From assembly GCA_014529385.2 (NCBI GenBank), contig CM043960.1:38603281-38667280 (forward strand): DNA of 64,000 nt, read 5' to 3'. Every line of letters starts with the position of its first letter. Position 1 is the first letter of the stretch. The notes below the pieces were generated by a model, which searched no databases, was not told where the DNA came from, and saw only the letters and a list, made by a program, of their open reading frames with translations. A program made the translations under genes and the position numbers. Below are positions 21,898-33,280 of this stretch, one piece after another. Source of the stretch: Adiantum capillus-veneris (taxonomy: Eukaryota > Streptophyta > Polypodiopsida > Polypodiales > Pteridaceae).

Positions 21898-22577
21898 CTC
21901 GAGCGGCTTTGAAATGTATTGATAGTGATCAAGCAAACGCGAATAATATGTAAAAAAGAGAGAGAAGGGGGGAAGGGGGTGCTTGTTGCACTAATACCTT
22001 CTTACAAATCTGTCATGATCAATCAAAATGATATTAGTATTTGTTCATCATAGCTTGAGTAAATTACACCGCAACAAATCACAAGAAAAGGCACCCCAAT
22101 CACTGTCTTAAGGCCAAGGGAGTCCTCTCCACCTTTTTTCCCTCTTACAGCATGTGGGTTTTATGGCTAAATTGATAACAACACCCGTAGACGAACTATC
22201 AAGAACTTAAATTAAACACCAAGACACTTACACATCATTTTTGTCCATGACTTCACGTTGGAAGAGAGACAAAGTATCCAGGCTTAGTCCAAATCCACCC
22301 TCCTTGATTCAACAAATGTTGGGCTTACACTAGTAGGAGAAATGATAGGCTTCCTACTCCCAATAAATGATCACTCTCTCTTACAATGGCATAGAGCTCC
22401 CTTGCTAATCACTCCTAATACAACACATACATATGCATAAGCCAATGAGATTCCACTCAAAATCTCCTTCTCAAGAGATTGAGCTTGGATTCTAAAGCTA
22501 CAGCATAGTGCTCTTGCTTATGGCTTCTCCTTTTTTTGCTAGCTACACCCTCCTTTTGTAGCAATTTTGAGGGCTAG
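21650..22577 (-). repeat. 5' LTR of element B, U3 missing
   Basis: Aligns with 13186-14081 over its full length, including the CACACACACAAACCCGCAAC stretch and the GA tract. Similarity stops abruptly after GAGGGCTAG at 22577, near the TATA box, so nearly all of U3 is missing from this copy. Confidence 0.85.
21824..21895. repeat. (GA)n microsatellite in the 5' LTR of B
   Basis: About 36 GA units, nearly three times the length of the tract in the other LTR. Confidence 0.95.
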
Positions 22578-23845
22578 AAAGGATGTTTGGTGTATACAAT
22601 GGACTGTCACCTAAAATTTAGATACACGTGAAACTTTGTTGTATCCAATCCTTTTTTCAAAAGAAGCCGTGTAATTCTGCTATTGATGATTCTCAAATTG
22701 TAATTTAGCCTATCATTCTCTATTACCCACTTAGAACCTACAATCCTTGTAAGTGGCCAATGGCCGTGGGAAGGCTCCCAAGTTTTTCAGTCAAAACCCT
22801 TTGTTTTGAAAACACATTATCATTATCTTTGGGATTTATTGGACATCCATTGAGAGTTGAACTTCTACTACAAGTTGTAATCAACCTTTCTCCTTGTCTG
22901 GTAATCACAATTCAATTCCAAATAGCACATTGTGTTCCTTGTCTCTTTCTCTTTAATCTAAGTGTAATCATTCTTTGTGAGCTAAATGCACCGATTTGAG
23001 ATCTTGAATGGTTATTTTTTGATGTTTTGACCTTGGAAGAGTGTTTCTAAGCTTGAAGGGAACCTTTTTGTTTAGTTCTTTTTCAGTTTTCTTACATGTT
23101 TTTGGGATGGATTGTGATTTATATACCTTCCTAGATGACTGCAGAACTTGGTAGGATTATGCCCTTAGGTGTTGTAACACCTCTCCCTAAGTTTCATTGC
23201 ATTCTGAATTCGTTTGGATGTCAAAATGTCATGATGACTTAGAGTGGTGAGATTGGACATAGGCTGATTTTTTGACTAGGAAGTGGTTGATTTGCTATTG
23301 TAGATGTATGAATAGTTCTTTAGGTTTACTTCTTTGAAATTGAAAATCTCATTGAGTCTCAGTGTCTCATCTTGAGCCGCCTCCTTGCGTATTGACAATA
23401 TGTTAGTACCAGATAGCTATGTTGCAGATGCCCGTCACGGCGACCCGCTAACATTTGCATAGAATGAAGTCAATCCTTAGGACAAGGAATGATTACACTT
23501 AGATTAAAGAGAAAGGGGAAGTCGATCCTTAGGTGGTGAGTGAATTAGTTTTACAAAAAATCCTTTCCAGAGATTTTGATACCCATTCCATTTACACTTA
23601 GACAATAAACAACTAGACGAAGGTTTAGTGCTTAGTAGAGACTGGAGTCAAGGACCAACCAATGCTACTCCTTATGAGCAAAGCGAGCTGTGAGTGAAGT
23701 ACAAAAATTATTTAGTTTGTTCCCATTCTTGAAAAGGACTATTTCACTATACATTTCCTTGTCATTTTTGCACTATTAAACTTATTTATGTTTGTGGACA
23801 CATTTCAATTTGTTGGAGTAGATTACGTAACAATTTCCACCATCA
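22578..23845 (+). other. Non-coding; probable 5' LTR of element C in the right part
   Basis: No coding frame is recognised. If the PBS at 23848 is right, an LTR ends at CATCA (23845). Its start is not visible because no partner LTR was found. At 23434-23452 the minus strand weakly resembles a tRNA-Asp PBS, but no coding region lies in the matching direction. Confidence 0.35.
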
Positions 23846-23847
23846 AT

Positions 23848-23865
23848 TGGGGCCAAAAGGAACAG
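23848..23865 (+). promoter_or_regulatory. Primer binding site candidate, element C
   Basis: CATCA, then AT, then TGGGGCCAAAAGGAACAG. The CA end, two-base spacer and TGG start follow the layout seen in A, B and H. The tRNA is not identified. Confidence 0.35.
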
Positions 23866-24035
23866 GGTACAAACTGTCCGAAACCTTATTTTGGTACCAA
23901 AGACCATAACTCTAAAAATTTGCAGAATTGATGGTCAAAGCTTCAAAGTTGAATTAAACTCAACAAAACCTCAAAAAGGGATATACAAGCTTGCAGGAGA
24001 CAAACTGACCAGTTTTTTCCCAGATTTCTTGCCCA

Positions 24036-25190
24036 ACATGGATCGGGATCCATGTACCTTTTTGGCCAATTGACTAGAAACTGTCCTTGTTTGTTAGAAC
24101 TGACCCTCAGACACCAAAATCCTGAGTTTGGCCAAAAATTAGGTTGCTAAAAGAACATTTAAATCAAGAAATTGAACTAATATGTACCAAACCTTGAAAA
24201 TTAAGTAAATTTGGAAAAACTAAACCTGTAGTTGTCTAAATTCAAAAGGGGGTGAGAATTGGGTTCAACTAAAGGCAAGGAACCAACAAGACAAAATTCA
24301 TGACTAGATGCTGCCAAACATGGATCAGGATCCATGTACCAGGTTGATGTTTGGACATGATAACTGACCAGTACACTCCTAAGAAATGAGGGAACAACTT
24401 TTTCAAGAGGGTCCACAACAAAAAAGTGTAAAAGCTTGATCAAAACAAAAAAAAATAGTCGATTGCAAAAAAATTGCAAACCAGACACAAAATCTTGCTT
24501 TTGGCTGGCAAAAAGTGGTTTAAATCCAAAAAGATTTGGGGAAAAGTATCACTATGCCCAATGTTATAAGCTCACCAAATCTCATGTCAAAATGATGTCC
24601 AACATGGATTGAAATCCATGTACCTCATAGGGATTTTGAGTTGGTATTTGATAGGTGGAAAATTGGTAAGATTTGGCGAACATTTGGAGAACATTTCCCA
24701 AAACAACTATTTGTCAAAAAAGTTCAAAAAGTAGATCAAAAGGGTGGAAAATAGTTCAGGGTGAAAACCTTGGAACAGACCTGAGGATTGACTTTTGGTT
24801 AACCTTAAAACTCCAAATCCTACAAAAACCATAAAGTTGACATCAGTGAACCAAAGGGAAGTTGTGTGCCAAGTTTTAGTGCAATCTGACAACTAGGTAC
24901 ATGGATCATGATCCATGTTCCTCTGACACAGATTGATACCAAACCTACAGGGTAGCTAAAGCACATCACAGGGACTCTAGTGATCATTTCAAAACTGAAT
25001 TAAAATATCAAAAACCAAGCTAAAACGCAAGAACTGTCAAGCATTCTGAGCAAGTGCTAGAACTGACCTAATTTTCAATCCAATAATCCATTTTCAGAAG
25101 TTTTAGAGCCAAACGACCTATTGATCATGCTGATTCTATTGGTACCAAGAAAAGTTAGTTTGGCCTCCAAACATGGATCACGATCCATGT
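24036..25190. repeat. Five spaced palindromes, ACATGGATC arm family (element C leader)
   Basis: Copies at 24036-24055, 24318-24337, 24602-24621, 24899-24918 and 25171-25190. Arms are ACATGGATC and GATCCATGT with a two-base centre; the copy at 24899 is perfect over 20 bp. The third copy has ACATGGATT and AATCCATGT, so both arms changed together. Start spacing is 282, 284, 297 and 272 bp. Short flanking matches (ACCT or CCCT after each; a shared block GGACYCTRGTGRTC after copies 4 and 5) indicate old tandem duplication of a unit of about 280 bp. Confidence 0.92.
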
Positions 25191-25370
25191 CCCTTTGAGT
25201 CATAATAAGAGTAGAACTACACCATAGATAGAGATAGTCTCTAGGACCCTGGTGGTCTTTTCAAAATTGAAATTGGACTTGAATTATGGATGTTGTGAGA
25301 AAAATGTGATACTATTGAAAGTATCTAATAAAATTGTCGATTGAAAGCTTGAACTAACAAGAGTGGTTTT

Positions 25371-25437
25371 AAACTCATAGCCATCAAGTGCTATGAGTTT
25401 ACAACAAGAGCGGTTGTAAACTCATAGCCATCAAGTG
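25371..25437 (+). repeat. Hairpin and 20-bp direct repeat at the end of the C leader
   Basis: AAACTCATAG (25371) and CTATGAGTTT (25391) form a perfect 10-bp stem around a 10-base loop. The sequence AAACTCATAGCCATCAAGTG recurs exactly at 25418-25437, 47 bp downstream, without the second stem arm. Confidence 0.85.
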
Positions 25438-25610
25438 CATTTTTTGACAGGTTGCAAGTGCTAGAGAGTACGACCCAACAAGTAAGACCAAATCAGGGAA
25501 TTCAAGTTAGCCAATGAGGTAAAAAGGTTTGGATTTTGTAAGATTAGTTCTTCATGTACTTGCGATCAGAAAGATTGTACTAGAATAGGAATCCTAGCGT
25601 CAGAGACGAA

Positions 25611-26888
25611 GTGAGCAACCACTCAATTGAAGGTAGTGTGAATCAAAATCCATTGCATCCTCTAGAATCCATTATAGAGGAAAGTTTCTCTGATACCTCA
25701 TCAGAAAGATCATACATCATAATGATTGAGAAATTCAACAAGATGAACCTTTACACTAGGTTTGTGTTCGAGCCACTTAAGTGGCTTGACACCTCATTCT
25801 ATAAAATTGGCTCTAATATTGTCTATTTTTCAAGAAATCCTGATCATAGGATATGATTGAGGTCCTATGACATAGAGAAAAATTATAGTATACCATTTAT
25901 CTGAAAATAGTACAAAATTAAAAATTTTAGTTTTCTAAAAATAGTAAGAAGCCAGAAAGCTAGATTTTAAATTTAACAGCATACATGTTTTTGAGGCCTA
26001 AAACAAGTCGACAGTTTTTTTCTAAAAATAGTATATGCATAGATTCTCATTATATACATATCCATGTATTTTTCAAAAAAGTTTCAATGTGCTTTAAAAT
26101 TTTTCAAGGGGTCTACAAGGGATATCAAATTTTTTGAGTGATTTTTGTTCCATTGTACCTAAAAGATGGCTCTTAAAAAATAACAATTTTACATGAAATT
26201 ATTTTATTTTATTTTTTTCAACTCCCTACATGCCTTGAGAGAAAATCCCTGAAAGGTTTTGATGAGGTTTTTTGTATGAAATAATAATTTACAAAACATT
26301 TGCTTATAGTAGCCACAAAAGTGGCTCATGTTCACACACCCTAGTGTTAAGGAAGGAACTTCCATCGGGGCAGGTCCCACTCGACCTGCATCTGACGTCA
26401 AATTTTTGTATCTAAAATTTCAATTTGGGAATGATCTTAAATCTAAAATCTATAAGGATGGAATGGATTGCTACTGTGTTAAGTTGGAAAACAAGCCAAG
26501 TGAGTTCAAAGACCTTATAGATGTGGACTATAATGGAGACATATACTTTGACCAGGAGGAAATGATGTACCTAGTTGTTCACAACCCCTTTATTGTGGAA
26601 AAATGGGGATTGACTGGCACCAAGGACAAGGTAGATGAAGAGTTAGTAGATGAAACACCTCAGATGGACAAGAAAAGCACTATGCTTAGGTGCACTAACG
26701 AGGCGGAGTGGCTTAATACAAACAACAGTTATGTGGGGCTATATAAATTCAAAAATGGAGAACAAACACTCTATTATAGATGTGATGAACCCCACATCAA
26801 GGAGCTAACTGACCGCAAGAGACTATATGTTTTTACATACAAAGCAGGGAAAAGTATCCAAGTGGTCATGATGGATAAGCATGGCTGA
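25611..26888 (+). pseudogene. N-terminal gag extension of element C
   Basis: Two open pieces, 25611-25856 and 26328-26888, separated by AT-rich sequence with stops. The first has FEPLKWLDTSFYKIGSNIVY, the second EAEWLNTNNSYVGLYKFKN and LYVFTYKAGKSIQ. Element A has LKWLSTDNPRIGVYYWE in the same place, so W-L-x-T-x-N and a following Gly-Leu/Val-Tyr are a shared feature of unknown role. The frame after 26888 leads into gag through one stop. Confidence 0.6.
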
Positions 26889-28480
26889 ACATGCTCTCCT
26901 ATAGGCAGTAAGGCGCTAGAGAGATATACATACTTTGGTGGACCACTGCACCAATATTATGTAAATATTGAGCAAGTTAAACACAAGACAACTCAAACAA
27001 GAGCAAAAACTAGGTACGTAAGTCCAGTAAGAACTAGAGTGGAGGATTCATTTGGGCACCAACGATTCTCGAATGCAGGGCCCATGGGATCAATGGGATA
27101 TAGGGTTTCTTTGAACACACATAGGGGCAGTGTAGAATCTGATTTGACTTACGAAACTAGAGTCCCTCCGACTATTACACAAGATTGAATAGAACGACCG
27201 AATGAACGTATGGAGGAGAGGACACCGATTGTAGTGCCAAGGGGAGAATACGAAACTAGGGAGACCTTGTCAGGACCGGGGATGGTTACAGAGACTAGAC
27301 GCATATGACCATCTCAAGTGATCAAGTGTGTATCCAAAAAGTATAGTGGATTGGGGGATTTGTACGTTCATTTTTCAATCTTCAAACAAGTGTTGAGGGA
27401 TGAGCAGGTAACCAATTATATACTCAATACGAAGGATTTGGATTGATCCTAGAAAGAACAACCTTGACCTCGTTCCAACCATTAAACAATTGAGAATTTC
27501 CAACCATAGAGCAACTTCTTCAAGAATTTGCAGAGGAATTCTCAAAGCGAGGAATTTAACATAATACGGTCTCCCAAATCTATGCATTTAATCAAAAAGA
27601 GAAAGAAAAGGTGAAGGAAGCCTCACTTTGATTTAAGAAATACATAGAAGATGTACTACCAGAGAGCTACCTCAGGATGAGAGGCTGCCAATCCTTTTCA
27701 TACTCTCAAAAAATATTTGCACTTAAAGGCATGTTTACTTTTGAGCAAGTCAGGAAAGAGGCACTGTATTTGGTAGACAACCGTAAGGCATATGGGAACA
27801 GTGACTGAGAACACATACCAAGGAATGAGTAGCACCTCTTCAACAACTAGTGAATCCACGATGAAACTGGGTGGGCAAAACCTAACTGTGCCGGACGTTG
27901 ATCAAATGATCGAGGACGTGATCAGAAGGATGAACCAAGGAAACAAGACGAACCCAAACACACAACAATAGCCCACACAAAAATGTGACACTTGTGGAGG
28001 AGATCATCCAACTCAGTGGTGCAACATGCAGCCAAGGCCAGGAGCAAATGCATAGCATGTATTGAAGTGGTGTGCTATTGAACAAAAATGGACAAACCAT
28101 GAGACCCAAGAATGTTTCTACAATAGAAACTTTGTTAGAGAAAGACCATATGGGCGACCTGGAGGGCAACAGTTGCCACCACCTCCAAGATACCAAGTAG
28201 GACAAAATAACGCAGTCCAAGGGTAGGAAAAACCTCAACCTATGTTGGGACATCAGCCACCTTTACCCCAAGAAAACAGAGTCATGGTAAGAATTTCACA
28301 ACCCATAGAGGTACCTGCGGATCAGAGTATCATACAGGTAGTTTCATACCAAGAAGATTTTGACAGCTCCTATGAGAGAGGGGTAGACAGTAGTGCCTAT
28401 TCTTCTAAAGGAAAAATTCCATGTATACTTTTTGAAGGGATGTTAGAATCATCATAAATAGCACAACCAGAAAAAAACCA
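26889..28480 (+). pseudogene. Gag, element C
   Basis: Frame-shifted throughout. Pieces align with A's capsid: SQIYAFNQKEKEK near 27.57 kb and RKEALYLVDNRKAY near 27.75 kb. A zinc knuckle CDTCGGDHPTQWC lies at 27984-28022. Beyond it the sequence is Pro/Gln-rich and leads to the second knuckle. Confidence 0.75.
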
Positions 28481-28960
28481 CTACTTGGTCGATGAAAATA
28501 TGCTTATGTTCATGGAAAATCAGAACTACAGACCTAGGGGATACCCTCCTAGAACCGGACAACCACCGATGGGGCTCCACAACCTTCTCCACCACCAATA
28601 GGACCATGCTATGAATGTGGCGGTGATCATTGGGCAAGAAGTTGTCCACACAAAGAAGAGCGTATCAAACTCTTTCGGTACTATGAGGGATGTACAAATG
28701 ACCATCTCATTCCACACTGTCCAAAAAACCCTGATAACAAAGGGAAGGATACCATGAACGAAATCAGAATTTTATCAAGCTCAAGTGGATCAGAAATGGA
28801 ACCAACAATTCTAATGAATGCAGTAATGAGAGCACAAGCACAAGAGGCTGCAAGGAACATCCCACCCATCCAAACAAAGATAAAGAACTTGTCGGTTAAA
28901 ACCCCTAGGAAATCCTGGAAGGAAAAAAGGGACAAGATGAAATCCAAAAGGATAAAATAA
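28481..28960 (+). pseudogene. Gag zinc knuckle region, element C
   Basis: CYECGGDHWARSC at about 28608-28646 has spacing CX2CX3HX4C, one residue shorter than the standard knuckle, as does the knuckle at 27984. A second partial motif CTNDHLIPHCPKNP follows. The downstream ORF (28754-28960) is Lys-rich. Confidence 0.75.
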
Positions 28961-29562
28961 ATATCGTCCTTAGAAACAAAATTGCAGCAAGCAGAAGAAC
29001 AATTGAGAGTGGGAAGGTTCCATAAAGAAAATATTGATGTAGCAAAACTATCAGTAATACCTTCAGAGGATCAATCTTGGTGGACAAGGTCTGAAGTGTT
29101 GATCCACAAAAAAATCCAAGCATTGAAGGATCAAGGTATCGAAGATAGAGACCAAAAAGAATCGGTAGTTGAAACACTTTGGATACAAGGATGGCAACCA
29201 ACACCACAGATGGGGTGTATTCACAGACAGTTTTGCCAATATCCAAAGTGGAAGAACCATGGCCACAGGACGTGTGGGAGGATATCAAAAACAAAAAATA
29301 TGGAAGCGTGATGCTTCATTCATCACTGAGGTCCATTTAGAACATGAGTTGTACCCGTGTGATATCTGATCACTATATGGTGATGCAGGTACAGAAATTT
29401 TGAAAGACATCAAACCTTAGTCTTTGAATACTTTACCTTCATTCATTGGCAACCATGAAACAAGATCAGAAGTTAGGAAAGTACCATCTCAATGGAAATT
29501 GGGTCCTAAGATGATGGACGCCAAAACTCTTCATGAGCTGATGTCGTCCCTATCCACATTGT
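28961..29562 (+). pseudogene. Gag-PR spacer, element C
   Basis: Gln/Glu-rich frame 28982-29311, then YPCDI-stop-SLYGDAGTEI and LNTLPSFIGNHE, matching A at 5.1-5.46 kb. No known domain. Confidence 0.55.
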
Positions 29563-30138
29563 ATGCTAACTCTATTTGAATTACTACATGTAAGACCTCA
29601 TCTTTGGGAAGAGGTGGGAATTTTTTTGGAGAAAATAGGGATGGTAATTCCGCCACCAATCATTTATCCAAAAACACCAAATAACCAGATCTCAAAACCA
29701 GAGCCAATACCATTGAATAAGGTGGGAGACTATTGCGAAGGAGAAGAAGGGAACACTACTTTGCCTGTGGAATACAAAAGAGTAAAAATGGTTGCTATAT
29801 TAGATAGTGGAGCCAAAATTACCATAGCAACCAAGGCAATGTGGGAAAGATGGGGAAAGCCTACTCTAAGGAAAACCAGAATGAAACTACAATTAGTGGA
29901 TGGGTACCTAGAGAGACCTATTGGTATTTTGGAGCAATTCGTAGTATCCTCTTGTGGAATTGCATATGAACACACCTTCGCTATAATGAATTTTGATGAG
30001 AGCATCAATTTTGATATCATATTGGGCAGACCAATCATGTGCCAACTCAAAATGGTACAAGACTGGAGCTATGACTATATGTCACTACAAAGATCAGTGT
30101 CACAGATCATAGTTGTAAAGATGTGGAACAAACCCTAG
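29563..30138 (+). pseudogene. Retropepsin, element C
   Basis: VAILDSGAKITIATKAMW contains the DSGA active site; MKLQLVDGYLERPIGILEQF is the flap region; NFDIILGRPIMCQLKMVQDW contains the ILG motif. The domain is complete and open over 191 codons, the best-kept protease in the window, though its polyprotein neighbours are broken. Confidence 0.88.
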
Positions 30139-31179
30139 GAGAAGAGTTAAACTCCACAACTGAGCAGGAAAGAGAAATACCCTCTTGATTGCAAAACAAA
30201 GTGCACATTTGGATGTGTGGAGCTTCTGAAAGTGGGAGTTTGAAAAAAGAGTATTGTATTCACCACAAATCAGTACAAGACAAGGCGTATGTACCTGAGC
30301 CTTTTTCAGAAGATATGTTCAAACCTTTTGGATGGCACCAGATACTAGCCACCCTTGACGTGTGTGTGAATGAGGTGACACTGAATAAATTCTCTGATGA
30401 GGAAGGATATGATATCATTCCATTCCAGATGATGAGTGTCATCTTAAATCCAAAATCAGGATCAGAAGTACTTGACATGGTGGGAGTTACAAATTGCCGA
30501 CGCATAGTGGATGATATATCCATAAGGGACCTTGACTTTAGAAGACAAGACAGATGACGAGCTTTCTAGTAGCTCAGAGAAGGACATCAAATAGAGGGAT
30601 CGACAAGCAATCTATTATGATTTTTCAACGCAGATATCTGAATAGACACATGAGCAAATGAAATAAAAGAAAAGAAAATTGTGTACCTCTTTTAAACAAC
30701 AAAACGTAGTATTTAAGGCCGGCCAAAGCAACTGATTGCCTTAAAGATGGGATATCAAAGAGGTTCATGAAACCCGACTCAATAGAAAAAAACTTGAAAA
30801 AGAAAAACAGACAAAAATCACAAGTGGAAAATATCTCTGAAAAGTCAACAAATTTATTAAAAACAGAGCACAAACACAAATACAACGAATTAAAACGAAC
30901 TTTGAAAGAAGTTTGGACAACAGAGTTGGAAACTGACAATGAATTAGATGATGATAAGTTTGACGCACCTTCCCACTACAAAAGGTAAACTATTCAAGAC
31001 AGAAAAATTGTAGTTCAGAAGCCCAAACAAGACCCAAAGGAGCCTGAAACCTCCTATGATGGCCGTGAGAAAGCCAAATGTATAAACCTAGCAGAACCAG
31101 GTGTGGAACCTAAGCCGACATACATTGCCACAGACCTCATGGAAGAAGAAGAACAACAACACTCCGACGACATAAAGAT
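30139..31179 (+). pseudogene. PR-RT linker, element C
   Basis: 30189-30557 holds WMCGASESGSLKKEYCIH, FKPFGWHQILATLDVCVN and GYDIIPFQMM, matching A and I. 30767-30988 is Lys/Asn-rich (KNLKKKNRQKSQ). 31080-31180 reads CINLAEPGVEPKPTYIATDL, leading into RT. Confidence 0.6.
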
Positions 31180-31960
31180 GTGTTTGCATGGTCATACAAA
31201 GACCTAAAGGGAATAGATCCAAAAATTTGTCAACATACAATACCCCTCAAAAGTGATGCCAGACCGCACAGGCAACACCCTTACACGTACAATGAGACTT
31301 TTGCCAAAAAGATTAAGGAAGAGATATACAAGCTCAAGGATGTGGAGTTTATCTACGAGATTGAATACACCGATTGGGTGTCTCCAATTGTAGTAGTACC
31401 CAAAAAGAATGGAAAGTTACAAGTTTGTGTGAACCTCAAACAAGTAAATGGTGCTATCATCAGGGACAACTATCCACTACAATAACATACCATGTTATTG
31501 AGAGAGTTGCAGGGAAGGAGGCTTATAGTTTTTTAGATAAGTTCTCAGGCTACAACCAGTTGACCATAAAACCAAAAGATCAACATAAAACATCTTTTGC
31601 AATAGAGTGGGGCATATTTTCATACAGAGTAATGCTTTTTGCATGACCAATGCCCCTGCCACTTTTCAAAAACTAATGAGTCATGCATTCAAAGAGGTAT
31701 CTCAGGCAATGTTTAGAGATATACATGGATGATCTATGTGTGCATTCTCAGTTGAGAAGTGAGCACATAACACACTTAGAAGAGGTCTTTGAAAAGTGAA
31801 ATCTTATTGTATTTGCTTAAATCCTGAAAAATGTGTCTTCATGGTAAGACAAGCTAAATCTTGGACCACATTGTGTCCAAAAATGGGATTTCCATTGATT
31901 AAGATAAAATAAAAGTAATCGTTGCACTGCCAAGACCAACAAGAATAAAGGAAGTACATG
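31180..31960 (+). pseudogene. Reverse transcriptase, element C
   Basis: FAWSYKDLKGIDPKICQHTI, YTYNETFAKKIKEEIYKLKD, VVVPKKNGKLQVCVNLKQVN, AYSFLDKFSGYNQLTIKP, then, after a one-base shift near 31644, NAPATFQK-like and YMDDL at about 31720. The catalytic Y-M-D-D is intact. The thumb follows with PEKCVFMVRQ in a shifted frame. Confidence 0.9.
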
Positions 31961-31965
31961 CATTT

Positions 31966-32480
31966 ATGGGTCATTGTGGGTATTATAGGTGCTTCATAAA
32001 CATGTATGTTCTAATAGCTAAGCCCATGTATGCTCTCATTGCTATATTTGAGTTGACGGAGGAATGTGAGAAGGCTTTTCACAAATTGAAGCAGGGATTA
32101 ATTTCTGCTCCAATTTTGCAAGCCCCTGATTGGAACAAGATCTTCCATGTACATGTAGATGCATCAATATATGCCATAGGGTGCATATTAGCCCAAGTAA
32201 GAGAGAAAAAAAGGGAATTTTCCATTTTCTCCTCTAGTAGGCAGCTAACAACGCAAAGAAAAATTACACCACTACGGAGAGAGAAGGTCTAGGGATGATA
32301 TATGCTGTCAAAAAAATTAGACATTATCTTCTTGCAAACAAGTTTGTTTTCTGTTGTATCTCATAAACAAACCTTGCAACACTGGAAGGATCGTTCGTTG
32401 GTTTATATATTGCTTGAGTTTGATTTCACCGTGGTTGTAAAAAAGGAACTATGCACAAAAGAGCATATCGTCTTTTGAGA
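31966..32480 (+). pseudogene. RNase H, element C
   Basis: MGHCGYYRCFINMYVLIAKP, FELTEECEKAFHKLKQGL, FHVHVDASIYAIGCILAQ, then TTEREGLGMIYAVKKIRHYL in a shifted frame (about 32.26-32.34 kb). The first catalytic Asp in VDAS is present. Only one RNase H domain. Confidence 0.85.
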
Positions 32481-32689
32481 TTGTTCCATGGAGAAGCGGA
32501 GAAGCACCTGAAGGTGTTGATGATGATCTTCCAGATTTGTATTTTTTTAACATTGAAATGGTTGCGAGCTGGAGTGAAGAGGTCATTCCTCTACTCACCA
32601 TAGGATCATTACAAATAGAAAGACAACCATCCATCATTCATCAAACAAGAATCTCCAGCTTTTACTTGGATGACTTTGCAAGAAAGGTA

Positions 32690-33280
32690 AGGGCGCAATC
32701 TTGAGACTATGCTACAGCTGGACGAGAACGAATACTACCTGAACCTTGCTCATATACAAAACACGGGGTTTCATATTGGAAAAACACAAACATACCAAAG
32801 ACTAATGAGAATTGGGGTCTATTGGAAATCATGTGAAATTACGTAAAATAATGTCATAATTACGTAAAATCATGTGAAATTTGTAAAATGCAACCACCAA
32901 TGGAACATGCCACCCTCTTTAGAGTAATGGGAGCACCCAAATGGAGTATTTACATAATTGAGTACGTAAAAGCCAAGACCTTCCTAGAGGGATGGAGTAA
33001 GGCACGAATGAGGACTATAGAGGAAGAAGAAAATCACTATTTGCTGATTTCAGACCAACTGTACAGGCAAAAAAAGGACAATCAATTAAGATTGTGTGCT
33101 ACTGAAAGGGAATATTTGTCCATCCTAGAACAAGCCACTCGGACCAGCCAGGTGGACATTTTTTTGCGGATAAAACTGCAAAGCTAGTACTTCATGTAGG
33201 AATATGGTGGCCCAAAAATATGGTGGCCAACACTGTTCAGAGACGCGGAGGCATATGTAAAACGGTTTAATGAATGTCAA
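32690..33280 (+). pseudogene. Two tandem HHCC-like modules before the integrase, element C
   Basis: Module 1 (about 32.73-32.9 kb) reads NLAHIQNTGFHIGKTQTYQR, then CEICKMQPP after an AT-rich repeat (TACGTAAAATCATG twice). Module 2 (33.02-33.28 kb) reads QLYRQKKDNQLRLCATE, LEQATRTSQVDIF, WWPTLFRDAEAYVKRFNECQ. In module 2 the first His and the first Cys are replaced (AT, FNEC). The same two-module order exists in A. Confidence 0.55.

Larger units (their letters stand above)
13186..22577 (-). mobile_element. Element B: Tat-lineage Ty3/gypsy retrotransposon
   Basis: Flanked by related LTRs at 13186-15748 (3') and 21650-22577 (5', truncated), with PBS at 21646 and PPT at 15753-15761. Internal order on the minus strand is gag, PR, RT, RNase H, second RNase H, IN. 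The added RNase H marks the Tat lineage. All coding parts have stops. A third, opposite-strand LTR of this family is seen at about 47.9-54.94 kb. Confidence 0.88.

Noticed and set aside
23430-23452. tRNA-Asp-like PBS on the minus strand (GGTCGCCGTGACGGGCATC)
   Set aside because: Several mismatches, and no minus-strand gag follows; element B's own PBS is at 21646.
24036-25190. CRISPR-like array, from the evenly spaced repeats
   Set aside because: Plant nuclear context, repeat units of about 280 bp, palindromic 20-mers without spacers or cas genes; it is a retroelement leader.
27882-28253. Minus-strand ORF of 123 codons, Trp/Leu-rich
   Set aside because: Opposite the gag of C, whose zinc knuckle is clear on the plus strand.
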